64,000 nt of DNA from the NCBI GenBank assembly GCA_014218235.1, contig JACBKR010000780.1, forward strand, positions 62,001 to 126,000. Reading direction: 5' to 3'. The notes beneath the pieces were generated by a model. The model searched no databases. It saw only the letters and a list, made by a program, of their open reading frames with translations, and was not told where the DNA came from. Below are positions 48,439-60,257 of the stretch, piece after piece (within the stretch, counting starts at the first letter, position 1; every line of letters begins with the position of its first letter). This DNA comes from Colocasia esculenta. Its lineage: Eukaryota > Streptophyta > Magnoliopsida > Alismatales > Araceae. Made by a program: the position numbers and the translations under genes.

Positions 48439-48783
48439 TTGTCATGAATCTCATTTGATAGATGTTCTTGAAAGTACTTGGTAGATTAATTCTGGTTCTA
48501 CTGTTTATATTGTCAAATCTATGCAGAGGTTCCTGTTCCAAAGGCCTCCACATCAGGGTGAACAAAGCATCCTTTCGGGGAATAAGACACGTTCACAACA
48601 TAGGATGAGAGATTACCTCTGCCTTTCTTTTCCAGCCATGCCTTGTACTTTACACAATCTTTCTTTAGATGTCCAACTTGACGGCAGAAGAAGCATTTGC
48701 TATTTTACCTTCTTTCTTCTTCTTCTTGCCCTTCTTCTGGACATTCTTGCCCTTCTTAGCTTGAGCATCTCCCTTATGAAAGG
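48439..48783 (-). pseudogene. Copia Gag C-terminal zinc knuckle and protease N-terminal remnant
   Basis: On the minus strand a lysine-rich stretch is followed, one frame away, by CFFCRQVGHLKKDC (about 48655-48695), a canonical CCHC knuckle. The protease region towards 48440 is degraded. The gypsy LTR starts at 48784 inside this gag. Confidence 0.7.
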
Positions 48784-49346
48784 TGATACGGGTAGGTCTT
48801 GAGGCGCTCAGCCTGGCCACACCTCGTCTGACAAAGAGACCCCAATCAGCCAAGACGGCCGAGCTAAGTCTTATGACGCTCCGACCCGATTCGTCCGAAC
48901 CGTCTCCCCTCCTTAGTAACAATGTATTTTCCAGACTTTCCAAAGAATGACTCGTTCGACACAGAAAATGAGTAAGGAAGAGGTCTGGAGATCACGATCA
49001 CTGCCACCTATAGCCAGGGTCATTCCAGCTAACCTGTCGTTTATGACCTCGGCCTGTGGAAATCAGGGGCACACTTGTAGCAGAATTTCCCCAATCACTT
49101 CCAATAATCTCGTTCAATCAACTCCTATAAAGAGAGGTGGAGACCATTCGCCCAAAGGTACGCAACTTCTAGCATGAGAACTCTTTTCTCCGACCTCCCG
49201 AGCTAACTTGATTGTCAGAGTCTCTCACCACCGAGGAGCCTCGGTGGTCTTGCAGGTTAGGAGCTCGGCAGCACCAGCCTCGTCATCAAGCCATCTTCCT
49301 TCGGGTCTGTTCTGCATGAGCCAATTTCTTTGCTCCAGCAGCAACA
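48784..49346 (+). repeat. 5' LTR of the second gypsy element
   Basis: Starts TGATACGGGTAGG directly within copia gag and ends GCAACA. It is followed by TTTGGCACTGTCTGTGGGAA, the characteristic start of Tat-type interiors. AAAGG (48779-48783) would be the left target duplication; the right one is outside the window. Confidence 0.75.
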
Positions 49347-49385
49347 TTTGGCACTGTCTGTGGGAATTACTTACAAAAAGCTTTC

Positions 49386-50940
49386 ATGGCACCCAAGGGA
49401 AAGATGGTGGCTTGTTCGTCAGTAGATGAGATCGTCCCTGCTACCACTGTGGAAGAGGCCGTCGGAGGCGGTTCTGGCGCCGGAGAGCAAGATTCAAACA
49501 CCTCCTCTCATCTCGACCACGTCGAGCAGATGATCGCGGGGCTTCATTAGATGCTGGCTTGGATGGAGCAAAACCAACAGGCCGCGACGGCTCAAAACGA
49601 GGCCGCAAGTCACCCGATCGCCCCCGCAGCAGTCATCCCCGACGACGTCGGGCCCGCGGAGGTTCGGGCTGCTCCTCTAGCAATGTCGGCTAGCCATGCT
49701 AATGTCCAAGCAGTGGCGCCGTGCTCTCGGTGCCAGTTCCACCGCATGTCCTGGCGGTGCCTGTGGCCCCCGCCGCGGCAACGGAACATGTATTCCTAGG
49801 GCGATCGAAGTCGACCACTACTCGATCGAGTCGACACCCGCACTTGCGAGCCTGCTACAGGCGGAGCCCCGATGGAGGAATGACCTCCAAGAGATGAATA
49901 GAAAAATCGAGGCTCTGCATCGTGGCTCTCGTGTCCCCTCGGTGGCAACACTATTGTCCACCTCGCCATTTATCGAGGAGATTACCTCGGCCCCAATCCC
50001 CATGAAACTGCAACTCCTAAAATTCTGGCAGTACAACGGGACGACTAATCCTGTTCATCACCTTGATAACTTTCAGGGGCAGGTCGAGATGGTGAATATC
50101 TCTGATGCATTGAAGTGCCGATCCTTCATGTCCACCCTTGACGACGCCGCGCTGTAATGGTTCAAGGCGTTGCCAGCGCGATCGGTGGCGAGCTTCCCCG
50201 ACCTGGCACAACGCTTCCTTGACCATTTCTACAACACGGTGCAACACTCTCTGTGCACCGACGATATATGGCTCATCGTGCAGAAGGAGGCCAAGCTCTT
50301 CCGTGACTACGCCAAAAGATTCCATCTTGAAGTCATGAAGGTAGCAGACCTCGACCTGAGGACGGCCATCAACATCCTGACAAGGGTCTGTTCCAATGCG
50401 CTGTTCGTAGTCTACATCGCCAAAAAGCCACCCGTGAGTCTCTCCGACCTCCTTTCTAGAATGTAGAAGTACGTGAGGTTGGAGTCCACCCTCGGCGCAG
50501 CTGGCAAGCTCGAGCACCCGTCTGAGCTGGGGTCCACAAGTGGGGCACCCGCACCGAAGAAGTCAAGGAGAGAGGAGCCTGCTACGCGCGGGGAAAGGCG
50601 GTTGGATCCGAGTCGCCGACCAGATGAATCTCGCTGCATCTGGGATCTACCTCAATTTGGCAGGCTCCCCTCTAAGATTCTGCCCATCATAAAAAAGCTG
50701 CCGGAGTTTCGACGTCCCGAGCCGATGGCTAGGCCCCCGTCAGGGCGTGGAGCTAACTTGTACTACGAATATCACAAGGAGTTCGGGCACACTACCGACC
50801 AATGCCGAAGCCTCAAGGTGGAGATCTCGGAGATGCTGCGGCGTGGAATCATCGGGAAGGACGTCGTAGACAGGCGACCGAAGATGCGTACCCCCGAAGA
50901 AGAGCGTGGAGCGCAAGGGGACAAAGGGGCGGTGCTGGTC
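49386..50940 (+). pseudogene. gag of the second gypsy element
   Basis: ATG at 49386 opens MAPKGKM.... A stop occurs near 49548 and a frame change between about 49700 and 49800; then one frame runs on through stops near 50155 and 50464. The capsid region reads LLKFWQYNGTTNPVHHLDNFQGQVEM...FKALPARSVASFPDLAQRFLDHF. The terminal knuckle-like stretch YYEYHKEFGHTTDQC has Tyr for the first Cys. It would package element RNA if intact. Three stops and one shift disable this copy. Confidence 0.85.
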
Positions 50941-52079
50941 CTAGCTAGCGGCTCGGCGGGCGGAGGTGACATCAGAAGGAAACAGAAGGCATATGCGTCG
51001 GCTGCGAGTTCGGGCTCTAGGAGACCGACGCCGGGGGCGCGGGGAGTTATTACTCTTTTCGAGGAAGATGTAGCCAGGCTCAGCCTCCCCCATGACAACG
51101 CGCTGGTTATACATGCCGACACTGATGGATACGATGTACACCGCATTTTAGTTGATAATGGAGCCGCACCAGATGTCCTTTTCTACGACTGCTTTGTAAA
51201 GATGACCAACCTGAGCTCCGAGCTCAAGCCGGTCACTACGCCCCTCTTTGGGTTTAGCGGAGCCCCCGTGAGTGCCGAGGGGTCGATCAAATTAAAGGTT
51301 ACACTTGGCACCCGACCACATCATGTAACAGTTGAGGTCGACTTCCTTGTGGTAAAAGTAAAGTCGGCTTACAATGCGATTTTTGGTCAGGGCCTCTTGA
51401 GGAAGTTAGGAGGAGTCCCCTCTACCTACCATAAGAAGCTGAAATTCCCTATACCGAACTGGATAGGCGAGGTCATGGGGAACCAAACTGAGGCCCGTCG
51501 GTGCTATGTAAACTCAATTAAGGCAAAGGAGCCAGTCGTTTCTGAGTATAAGCCTGTTCATGATGAGAATGCAGAAAGGCATGAGCCCGCCGAGCAGACA
51601 AAGCAAGTTGGGATCTCGGGAGAGAGGTCGGTGGTCGTCAGTGCCGAGCTTCAAGGGTTGGAGGAGCAGGTAGTAGATTTTCTTAAAGAAAATGGAGACG
51701 TCTTCGCGTGGTCGGAGAATGACCTTTCGGGGATCGACCCGGAGGTCATCCAGCATCACCTGAACGTCGACCCCAAGATGCGACCTGTGCGCCAGAAGAA
51801 GCGGCCGTTGTCGACTGACCGGCAGGAGGCGGTAGACGACAACCTCGCAAAGTACCTACACACGGGGACGGTTCGTGACGCCTTATACCCCAAGTGGGTG
51901 GAAAACATCGTCCTCGTAAAGAAGGCAAATGGAAAATGGTGCATGTGCATGGACTTCACCGACCTAAACAGAGCATGCCCGAAGGACAGCTTTTCGCTTC
52001 CTCGCATCGACCAACTTGTCAACTCTACGGTGGGGCACGAGCTTCTGAGCTTCCTCGACGCCTATTCCGGGTATCATCA
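50941..52079 (+). pseudogene. Protease and N-terminal RT of the second gypsy element
   Basis: An uninterrupted frame carries the protease active site as DNGAAPDVLFYDCF (near 51150), a linker, and the RT start (VRQKKRPLSTDRQEAV, WVENIVLVKKANGKW, MDFTDLNRACPKDSFSLPRID, LLSFLDAYSGYHH). It is cut exactly after SGYHH by the nested LTR element at 52080 and continues at 60258 with QIRMAPEDEEKIAF. The 5-bp CATCA duplication overlaps the junction. Confidence 0.9.
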
Positions 52080-54781
52080 TGTAACACCCAAAAAATTTTA
52101 TTTATTAGGAAAATGTGAACAATTTTATTATTAAACATAATTATTTTCATGGAATGTAATTAATCTGAACTCAAGATTTTTTGGTGATAATAGATAATAT
52201 TTCAAGTGTCGTACTCAGAGGTGCGCGCTTCGACAGGGCGACATTGAAATTCTGTAACGAAAATGAAATCCGAGAATACTATAATTTTTAGAAAAAATAT
52301 AGTGATATCAAAAATATAAATATCCAGATTTGTTGACGTACGGATTTCGAGATTAAGCTCACACAACTATTTTTCGGGCATTTTTTACTAGGTGAACAAT
52401 AAATTCTAAAAATTAAACTAAAGTCACCATAATTTTTAAAACCTTTTCATTAGCCTATGGTCGAAATTTCAACTTGATTGGATATCATTAGGACACCTAA
52501 ACAAGGGGTTAAAGGGGCCAGCCGAATTATCACCTAATTACGGTAACCAATTTCTTGAATTAACTGTTGCTCATATGGCAGGAGCTAAGTGAGCCACTTC
52601 TCATGGGATTGAAGCTTACATGTTTGTCCCTTAGGTGTAAGGCTTAGAGAGTTGCATGAACCAGGTGGCCTTGGATGGTTAAAGGGGTTTATACCTCGAC
52701 ACCTTGATGGCCGACGTGCCATCGTGCATGGGAATCTGGCTGGGTTATAAAAACACCCCAACATCTATCCTACGAACCTTTCCAACAGTACTCTTCTATA
52801 CTCTCCTTCTGCTGGGTCTGCTGTGCTGCTGGAGCTGTTGGAGTTGTGTGCGTTGAAGCTGCTGTTGTATTCTTGGAGGTGTCGAGCTGCGCTTGCTGTG
52901 GCTATGCTTACACCCTTGCGTGGGTGACTTACTGTTGGAGCTGCTACTTTCACTTCTCTTACCAGAGGTGATGTGAGCTATAGCTACTGGGGACTGCTGC
53001 GATTGCACTCATAGTATCATCTTTCTTCCTCCAGCTGCGAGTCCATCGAAGAGAGAGTTTCATCCTTTCTCCAGTTAGGTAGGATTCTTTCTTCTTCCTC
53101 CATCTTTGTCTTTTACATGGGCTAAGAAGTTCTTGACCACGTACATGTCTGCCCTTTATCTTGTAAACCATCTTTAGAATAGTGTGATAATCTCTTGTAA
53201 GCATGTTTTAACAAGTGTTGTTTAGATGAATTGTATACCCAGTACTTCGTTTTCTAAATTCTTGGCCGATCATGTGTAGGATTCTCTTCCTTTCTCTCCC
53301 ATTCTTACCCATTTGGCTTGCTATAAAACACCCTATGTAGATGTTCTAATCCTCAAACTGCTACTTTGACTCTGTAAACACTCTTGGAAGTGTGTGTTCA
53401 TCATGTAGAAATCTTGTTGAGTGCAAGTGATTGTTGTTATAGGAATTGTTCTCCAGTACTTTATTGTTTAGTGTTTCTAGCTAACCAGGAATAGATTGTG
53501 CTTTTCCACATGCTATTAATCCTTGTCTTTCATGAAAAAGTAGTGCCCAAAGTAGTGAAAAAGTCTTTCTAGTTGTTAATAATCTTGTTTTGATCCATAG
53601 ATTTCCTTGTTCAAGCCTTTAAAGTGATTGTAGAGCCCTTTCTTGAAGTTCACCAGGCGGCTGTCGACAGACAGGAAGCACCTGTCGACAGACCCCAAGC
53701 TCCCAGAACCCCTGTCTACTGGAAACACTAGTGACTGTCGACAGATACATCTGTCTGTCGACAGATGCACTGGCCTATCGATAGCCAGACCAGGCCTGTC
53801 GACAGGCACTGCTCAAAACCAGAATTTGGCTACTGGATGCCAGCATCTGTCGACAGCCACCTCCTGGATGTTGACACACACTGTTTGGGCCAGTGTTCCA
53901 GTACCCTTCCTTGTTTAGTCTTTTTCTAACGCTTCAGGCTATTGGGCCAGCAAGCCATTTCCTTCATTCTCTTGGATATTTACTATTATGTCACTCCAAA
54001 GATCATTCACATTATCCCATATACTCTTCTTTGGATTGCCCTTGAAGTCTTAAAATACAAGTATCGTCAAGTTGGTTACAATTCCCTGTGTTCAATAACC
54101 TGAATTCATATTCTTTGATTACATGAAAGTTTGGAATACTTGAGTACCACAATTAGTTATGAATAACTGATGATGACAATTATTGGGTCCTAGGACCCCA
54201 CTTGATTAATATGCCTATGCAAATAGGGCTGGTCCAGTCCTGGGAGGAGCACCCGAATTCATTTACGAGCCGTGCGGAATGATAAAGGACGCCGGGATGT
54301 TTGGCATTGCATCACTATAATCTAGATTAGTCATCATGTTATTTATCATCAGTTAGATATGATTTGAACCAGAACCTTGGTGTTATCTTGAATTCTTGAT
54401 CATTTGGTCTTCCAGTCACCTTTGTTATCTAGCCTTGTTAACGGTTAAACTCTTTTTATTGTCCTTGATTATCTTAATTCTTCTGATTAATAGATTGAAT
54501 CCTATTGGGCTAGTTAGCTCACCAAATCCTATTTTTTTCAGGTTATCTACAGTTCTAGAAGGCGGGACATTGGGATTGTGTGTGGAGAGACCACCCTTGG
54601 CGGCGTTTGCTTTTGAATTTGTAAACTGAGAGTTATGTAATACCTATAGACCGGAACTTTGTTATTTTATTTAGTGAAGCCTTCGGGCAAATTTCTTCTC
54701 AATTAGTTCAATGTTTACTCTTGATTTTCTATTCGTTCATGTTTCGGCATTTATAGTTATATTAAATGTCGGGACGTGACA
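52080..54781 (+). repeat. 5' LTR of the nested element
   Basis: Same family as the solo LTR at 31627. It holds a CTGTCGACAG cluster at 53661-53856. Confidence 0.93.
53661..53856. repeat. CTGTCGACAG palindrome cluster, 5' LTR
   Basis: Perfect copies at 53661, 53682, 53735, 53755, 53796 and 53847, plus CTATCGATAG at 53775. Minus-strand frames here repeat VDR/CRQ peptides only because of the palindromes. Confidence 0.95.
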
Positions 54782-56456
54782 GAATGGTATCAGAGCATCG
54801 GTTGAGGATCCAAATACTTTAGAGTTATTGGTCTTCAACATCCTGTAGTGACCTGTGAGGATGGGTAAAAAGCCTAAGGTGAAGCTAGATAAGTAAAGTT
54901 GGATATAGATTGTGTTGTGTATGAAATAAGTATCTAGAGGTAGGTTCCTCCCTACGATTCTTCTCCACTTTCATAACTTCATGCTTGTAGTCTCTTCATT
55001 CGTATAACTATATCTCCTTTTTGTTCCATGTTCTGTAGGACTCCTTCTCTTGCTAAAGAGTTTCATGTTTAAGTGTTTGGCTATGATTACATTTGTCTTT
55101 GATTCTAAAAACAACTTAAGGACTATTTTCCTATCCATTGTAATTATGTTTTAGCTAATGTTTGTGTTAGGTGCGAGCATACTTGTGAATATCTTTCTAT
55201 TAGATGTAAGGAAATGATGTCTAGAAGAGTTGTATTCTCAATGATCATCCTTTCATAAACTTCATATCACCCATGTGTGAAATTTGCACTCTTATTGTCC
55301 TAACTATTTTCTTCATGTAAGTGGTGTTTGAGGATGTGAATAAGACCATTTAGATGTTGTTAATCATGTTTGGAATCATAGGAACACTTAGATGAGTATT
55401 TTGAGATGTTGAACAATCATTTCTTGGAGTTTAGATTGTACCTGTCGACAGCCAGAACTTACCTGTCGACAGGATTCCTACTTCTAAAACCCAGATAATG
55501 CAGAACCACCAGTAGCTGTATCTATCGACAGATGGCTTTCACCTGTCGACAACCGACCTTGGCCTATCGACAGGTAGTGTTCAGACCCCAGGAATTGGTT
55601 CTGGGAGGACAGTAGCTGTCGACAGCCACTTCCTGGCTGTCGACATACACCTGTCTGAGGTGTTTAATCTGATCTGTTTCATCATTCATGTCCAACCAAA
55701 GGTGTTAGCAGGAACCTTGTAAAATTGAAACTCATATCTTATTTACATTCCATATCATTTAAGTAAATGTTCATTTACTTAAGATATTACATGTAAATAA
55801 GGAAGCACCCCCCGTTTGAATCCAATAAAAATATCAAAAAAATTATATCTCTTACCAATAAAAAGTCAACTCTTCCATTGAAGAAGAAAAATGTGATTTT
55901 GACGATTCCATCAAAATAACGTCTTTCCAATCTCTCACAATTTGACCTACCTGAAAGTCTCATAATTCAAGTAAACCTTGTAGAATCCAAGTTCCGGTGA
56001 AACCACCAGTTTATGTTGACAAATAGAACCAATTCATCCTCAATCAAAATTGACACATTCTTGTGTTGTCCAAACTAGTTGACTCGTATGCATCACTAAA
56101 CCTCAGTAATTCAGTGTTATTTGTGTGTTGACCTATAGAGTAACCAGAGTCAACACATTAAAAAAAGAGCTTTTGACTTTATGAATTTTCTTATGATATA
56201 AAAGACTTGTATTAGATATTTATTACATTTTGCTTGACTTGTAACATTATCAAAACCAAAAACACAACATAAATCATCTGTCATATTTTAAAAAAAAATC
56301 CTGTAAGGAATAGACATCATTTAATCACGGAGGTCAATGTATCAAGTAACTAGATACATACAGTAACAACTATACTACTTGTATTAATTAGAAAAGCTGA
56401 GTTCTAAAATACAAAATTGATTAACCAAACTTTAATTTGTTTGCTCAGCCAACGGG
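54782..56456. other. 5' interior of the nested element, mostly non-coding
   Basis: Begins with the primer-binding site. A very short frame MGKKPKVKLDK starts near 54861 and stops at once. A third CTGTCGACAG cluster lies at 55442-55646. From 55700 to 56440 it is AT-rich with no domain seen. Confidence 0.6.
55442..55646. repeat. CTGTCGACAG palindrome cluster, interior
   Basis: Perfect copies at 55442, 55463 and 55616, with single-mismatch forms at 55522, 55543, 55564 and 55637. Confidence 0.92.
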
Positions 56457-56915
56457 ATGGGAGAAGAAACACATTGGAGAGAGGTTCAGTATGCAATGAA
56501 CAATCTTGCTCAGTCCTTGGAGCAAGTAATTCCAGTCGGTGATCAAGGGAAAATAGAATTGCATGAAAATATTAGAAGTACAAATCCCCAAGAAACAATG
56601 AGTATTACAATATCTATACGGAAGAGAACAGTTCCCTCTAATAAAAGAGAAACAACTGGCAAAAAGATGGTGAAGAGGAACAAGAAGAGCAAAAAGATCA
56701 AGAAGGCCAACAAGCAAGAGAATGCCAAGGCGCAACCTAAGGAAGCTTGTGCATATTGTCACAAACTGGGCCATGTCAAAGAAGACTGTTGGTGGAGACT
56801 TGGAGCATGTTTGAGGTGCGGAAGTCTAGAGCATCAGATCTCAGAATGTCCTGTACTCTCTCAGAACAAAGACAAGAGTTCAGGAAAACTTGAAGTCACA
56901 AGGAAAAGTGACTGA
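56457..56915 (+). CDS. Small Gag-like double zinc-knuckle protein
   Basis: 152 codons from the first ATG (MGEETHWREVQYAM). The middle third (residues about 60-100) is an almost pure Lys/Arg/Asn basic tract. It is followed by two CCHC knuckles, CAYCHKLGHVKEDC and CLRCGSLEHQISEC, the nucleic-acid-binding module of gypsy Gag. There is no capsid major domain, protease or RT. It may be the residual C terminus of Gag kept for RNA binding, or a decayed remnant. It lies in the interior of the nested element, between the palindrome cluster and the 3' LTR. Confidence 0.75.
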   Translation: MGEETHWREVQYAMNNLAQSLEQVIPVGDQGKIELHENIRSTNPQETMSITISIRKRTVPSNKRETTGKKMVKRNKKSKKIKKANKQENAKAQPKEACAYCHKLGHVKEDCWWRLGACLRCGSLEHQISECPVLSQNKDKSSGKLEVTRKSD

Positions 56916-57554
56916 AGCTATTAGAAGTAATTTTTATGTATAAGTCAATAGGATTAGAGTATAGTGAGAAAAGCTTAAAATAGTTGTTATAGCATGTCAA
57001 AGCTTGGTAAGTTTTGCCAACCCATGTAATTTTGTAAGGCTAAATTATGAAGTTCTGTACTAGAAACTTTATGAGATGAATAAAATCTTTGTTGCTTATC
57101 ATCATATTGACAATACTCATCATTCTTGTCATACTTTATTACTCTTCCCAAGGGAATATGTATTTACATAACTCTCTAAGGATTAAGGTTATTCCTTAGT
57201 GGGGGAGACTTTAAGTATAATATGCTATTAACAAGGATCTGCTAAACACTTAATATACTATTGCCAGAAATAAAGAACATAGTGAAGGTTGTATCTAATT
57301 GAACCCATGATCACAATATGGCTCTTTAATAACTAAAAATGTTGACTAATATCCAAATCCCCATCAACTTACGATGTCATGATAATAGATTATATAGAAG
57401 ATGTATACATCATGTGACATAATAATCATGACGAGATTGGTAAGACTAATTTGGATTAAATAAAATTTAAAAGGTTGAAAACTTAATCTTTGTGATCCAT
57501 CCAAACTAGTCATGGAGTTTGGAGGACCAAACTCTTTTCTTAGTGGAGGAGAGT
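56916..57554. other. 3' interior of the nested element
   Basis: AT-rich, no open frame of note. It ends in the purine-rich tract that primes plus-strand synthesis (about 57543-57553). Confidence 0.6.
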
Positions 57555-60257
57555 TGTAACACCCCGAAAATTTTATTTATTAGGAAAATATGAGCAATTT
57601 GATTATTAAACATAATTATTTTCATGGAATGTAATTAATCTTAACTTAAGATTTATTGGTGATAATAGATAATATTTCAAGTGTCGTACGCAGAGGTGCG
57701 CGCTCCGACAGGGCGATACCGGAATTCTGTAATGAAAATGAAATTCGAGAATACCATAATTTCTAGAAAAAATATAGTGATATCAAAAATATAAATATCT
57801 GGATTTGTTGATGCACATATTTTGAGATTAAGCCGACACAACTATTTTCCAGGTATTTTTTACTAGGTGAAAAATAAATTCTAAAAATTAAACTAAAATC
57901 ACCATAATTTGTAAAACCTTTTCATTAGCCTATAGTCGAAATTCCAACTTGATTGGATATCATTAGGACACCTAAACAAGGGGTTAAAAGGTCTAGCCGA
58001 ATTATCACCTATTTACGGTAACCAATTTCTTGAATTAACTGTTGCTCACGTGGCAGGAGCTAAGTGAGCCACTTGTCATGGGATTGAAGCTTACACATTT
58101 GTCCCTTAGGTGTAAGGCTTAGAGAGTTGCATGAACCAGGTGGCCTTGGATGGTTAAAGGGGTTTATACCTCGACACCTTGATGGCCGACGTGCCATTGT
58201 GCATGGGAATCCGGCTGGGTTATAAAAACACCCCAACATCTATCTTACGAACCATTCCAACAGTACTCTTATATACTCTCCTTCTACTGGGTCTGCTGTG
58301 CTGATGGAGCTGTTGGAGCTATGTGCGTTGAAGCTGCTGTTGTATTCTTGGAGGTGTCGAGCTGCGCTTGCTGTGGCTGTGCTTACACCCTTGCGTGGGT
58401 GACTTGCTGCCGGAGTTGCTACTTTCACTTCTCTTACCAGAGGTGCTGTGAGCTATAGCTACTGGGGACTGCTGCGATTGCACTCATAGTATCATCTTTC
58501 TTCCTCCAGCTGTGAGTCCATCGAAGAGAGAGTTTCATCCTTTCTCCAGTTAGGTAGGATTCTTTCTTCTTCCTCCATCTTTGTCTTTTACATGGGCTAA
58601 GAAGTTCTTGACCACGTACATGTCTGCCCTTATCTTGTAACCATCTTTAGAACAGTGTGATAATCTCTTGTAAGCATGTTTTAACAAGTGTTGTTTAGAT
58701 GAATTGTATACCCAGTACTTCATTTTCTAAATTCTTGGCCGATCATGCGTAGGATTCTCTTCCTTTCTCTCTCATACTTACCCATTTGGCTTGCTATAAA
58801 ACACCCTGTGTAGATGTTCTCATCCTCAAACTGTTGCTTTGACTCTATAAACACTCTTGGAAGTGTGTGTTCATCTTGTAGAAATCTTGTTGAGTGCAAG
58901 TGATTGTTGTTATAGGAATTGTTCTCCAGTACTTTGTTGTTTAGAGTTTCTAGCTAACCAGGAATAGATTGTGCTTTTCCACATGCTATTAATCCCTATC
59001 TTTCATGAAAAAGTAGTGCCCAAAGTAGTGAACAAGTCTTTCTAGTTGTTAATAATCATGTTTTTATCCATAGATTTCCTTGTTCAAGCCTTTAAAGTGA
59101 TTTTAAAGCCCTTTTTGGAAGTTCACCAGGCGGCTGTCGACAGACAGGAAGCACCTGTCGACAGACCCCAAGCTCCCAGAACCCCTGTCTACTGGAAACA
59201 CCGGTGACTGTCGACAAATAGCATCTATCTGTCGACAGATGCACTGGCCTATCGACAGCCAGACCAGGCCTGTCGACAGGCACTGCTCAAAACCAGAATT
59301 TGGCTACTGGATGCCAGCATCTGTCGACAGCCACCTCCTGGCTGTCGACACATACTGTTTGGGCCATTGTTCCAGTACCCTTCCTTGTTTAGTCTTCTGC
59401 TAACACTTCAGGCTATTGGGCCAGCAAGCCATTTCCTTCATTCTCTTGGATATTTACTATTATGTCACTCCAAAGATCATTCACATTATCCCCTATACTC
59501 TTCTTTGGATTGCCCTTGAAGTCTTCAAATACAAGTATCGTCAAGTTGGTTACAATTCATTGTGTTCAATAACCTGAATTCATATTCTTTGATTACATGA
59601 AAGTTTGGAATACTTGAGTACCACAATTGGTTATGAATAACTGATGATGACAATTATTGGGTCCTTGGACCCCACTTGATTAATATGCCTGTGCAAATAG
59701 GGCTGGTCCAGTCCTGGGGGAGCACTCGAATTCATTTACGGGCCGTGCGGAATGATAAAGGACATCGGGATGTTTGGCATTGCATCACTATAATCTAGAT
59801 AAGTCATCATGTTATTTATCATCAGTTGGATATGATTTGAACCAGAACCTGGGTGTTATCCTGAATTCTTGATCATTTGGTCTTCCAGTCACCTTTGTTA
59901 TCTAGCCTTGTTAACGGTTAAACTATTTTTACTGTCCTTGATTATCTTATTCTTCTGATTAATAGATTGAATCCTACTGGGCTAGTTACCTCACCAAATC
60001 CTATTTTTTTTTTTCAGGTTATCTATAGTTCTAGAAGGCGGGACATCGAGATTGTGTGTGGAGAGACCACCCTTGGCGGCGTTTGCTTTTGAATTTGTAA
60101 ATTGAGAGTTATGTAATACCTATAGACTGACAGTTAGTTATTTTATTTAGTGAAGCCTCCGAGCAAATTTCTACTCAATTAGTTCAAAGTTTACTCTTGA
60201 TTTTCTATTTGTTCACGTTCTGGCATTTATAGTCATATTAAATGTCGGGACGTGACA
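57555..60257 (+). repeat. 3' LTR of the nested element
   Basis: Near-identical to 52080-54781. Its palindrome cluster has perfect CTGTCGACAG at 59134, 59155, 59229, 59270 and 59321, with one-mismatch copies at 59208, 59249 and 59342. Confidence 0.93.

Larger units (their letters stand above)
45400..48783 (-). mobile_element. Ty1/copia retrotransposon, broken and interrupted
   Basis: Minus-strand domains follow copia order: Gag zinc knuckle, GAG-pre-integrase, integrase, RT, RNase H. LTRs are not recognisable. The element is cut at 48784 by the LTR of the Tat-type gypsy element, so its gag N terminus and 5' LTR should lie beyond the gypsy element, outside the window. Frameshifts and stops separate the domains. 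Confidence 0.88.
52080..60257 (+). mobile_element. Young non-autonomous gypsy-type LTR element nested in RT
   Basis: LTRs 52080-54781 and 57555-60257 (2,702 and 2,703 bp, visibly near-identical) with TGTAACACC starts and ACGTGACA ends. The perfect CATCA duplication (52075-52079, 60258-60262) restores the interrupted RT frame. The primer-binding site TGGTATCAGAGC is at 54785-54796, and a purine-rich tract GTGGAGGAGAG lies before the 3' LTR. The 2.8-kb interior encodes only a zinc-knuckle Gag piece and no pol, so it must borrow enzymes. Confidence 0.95.
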
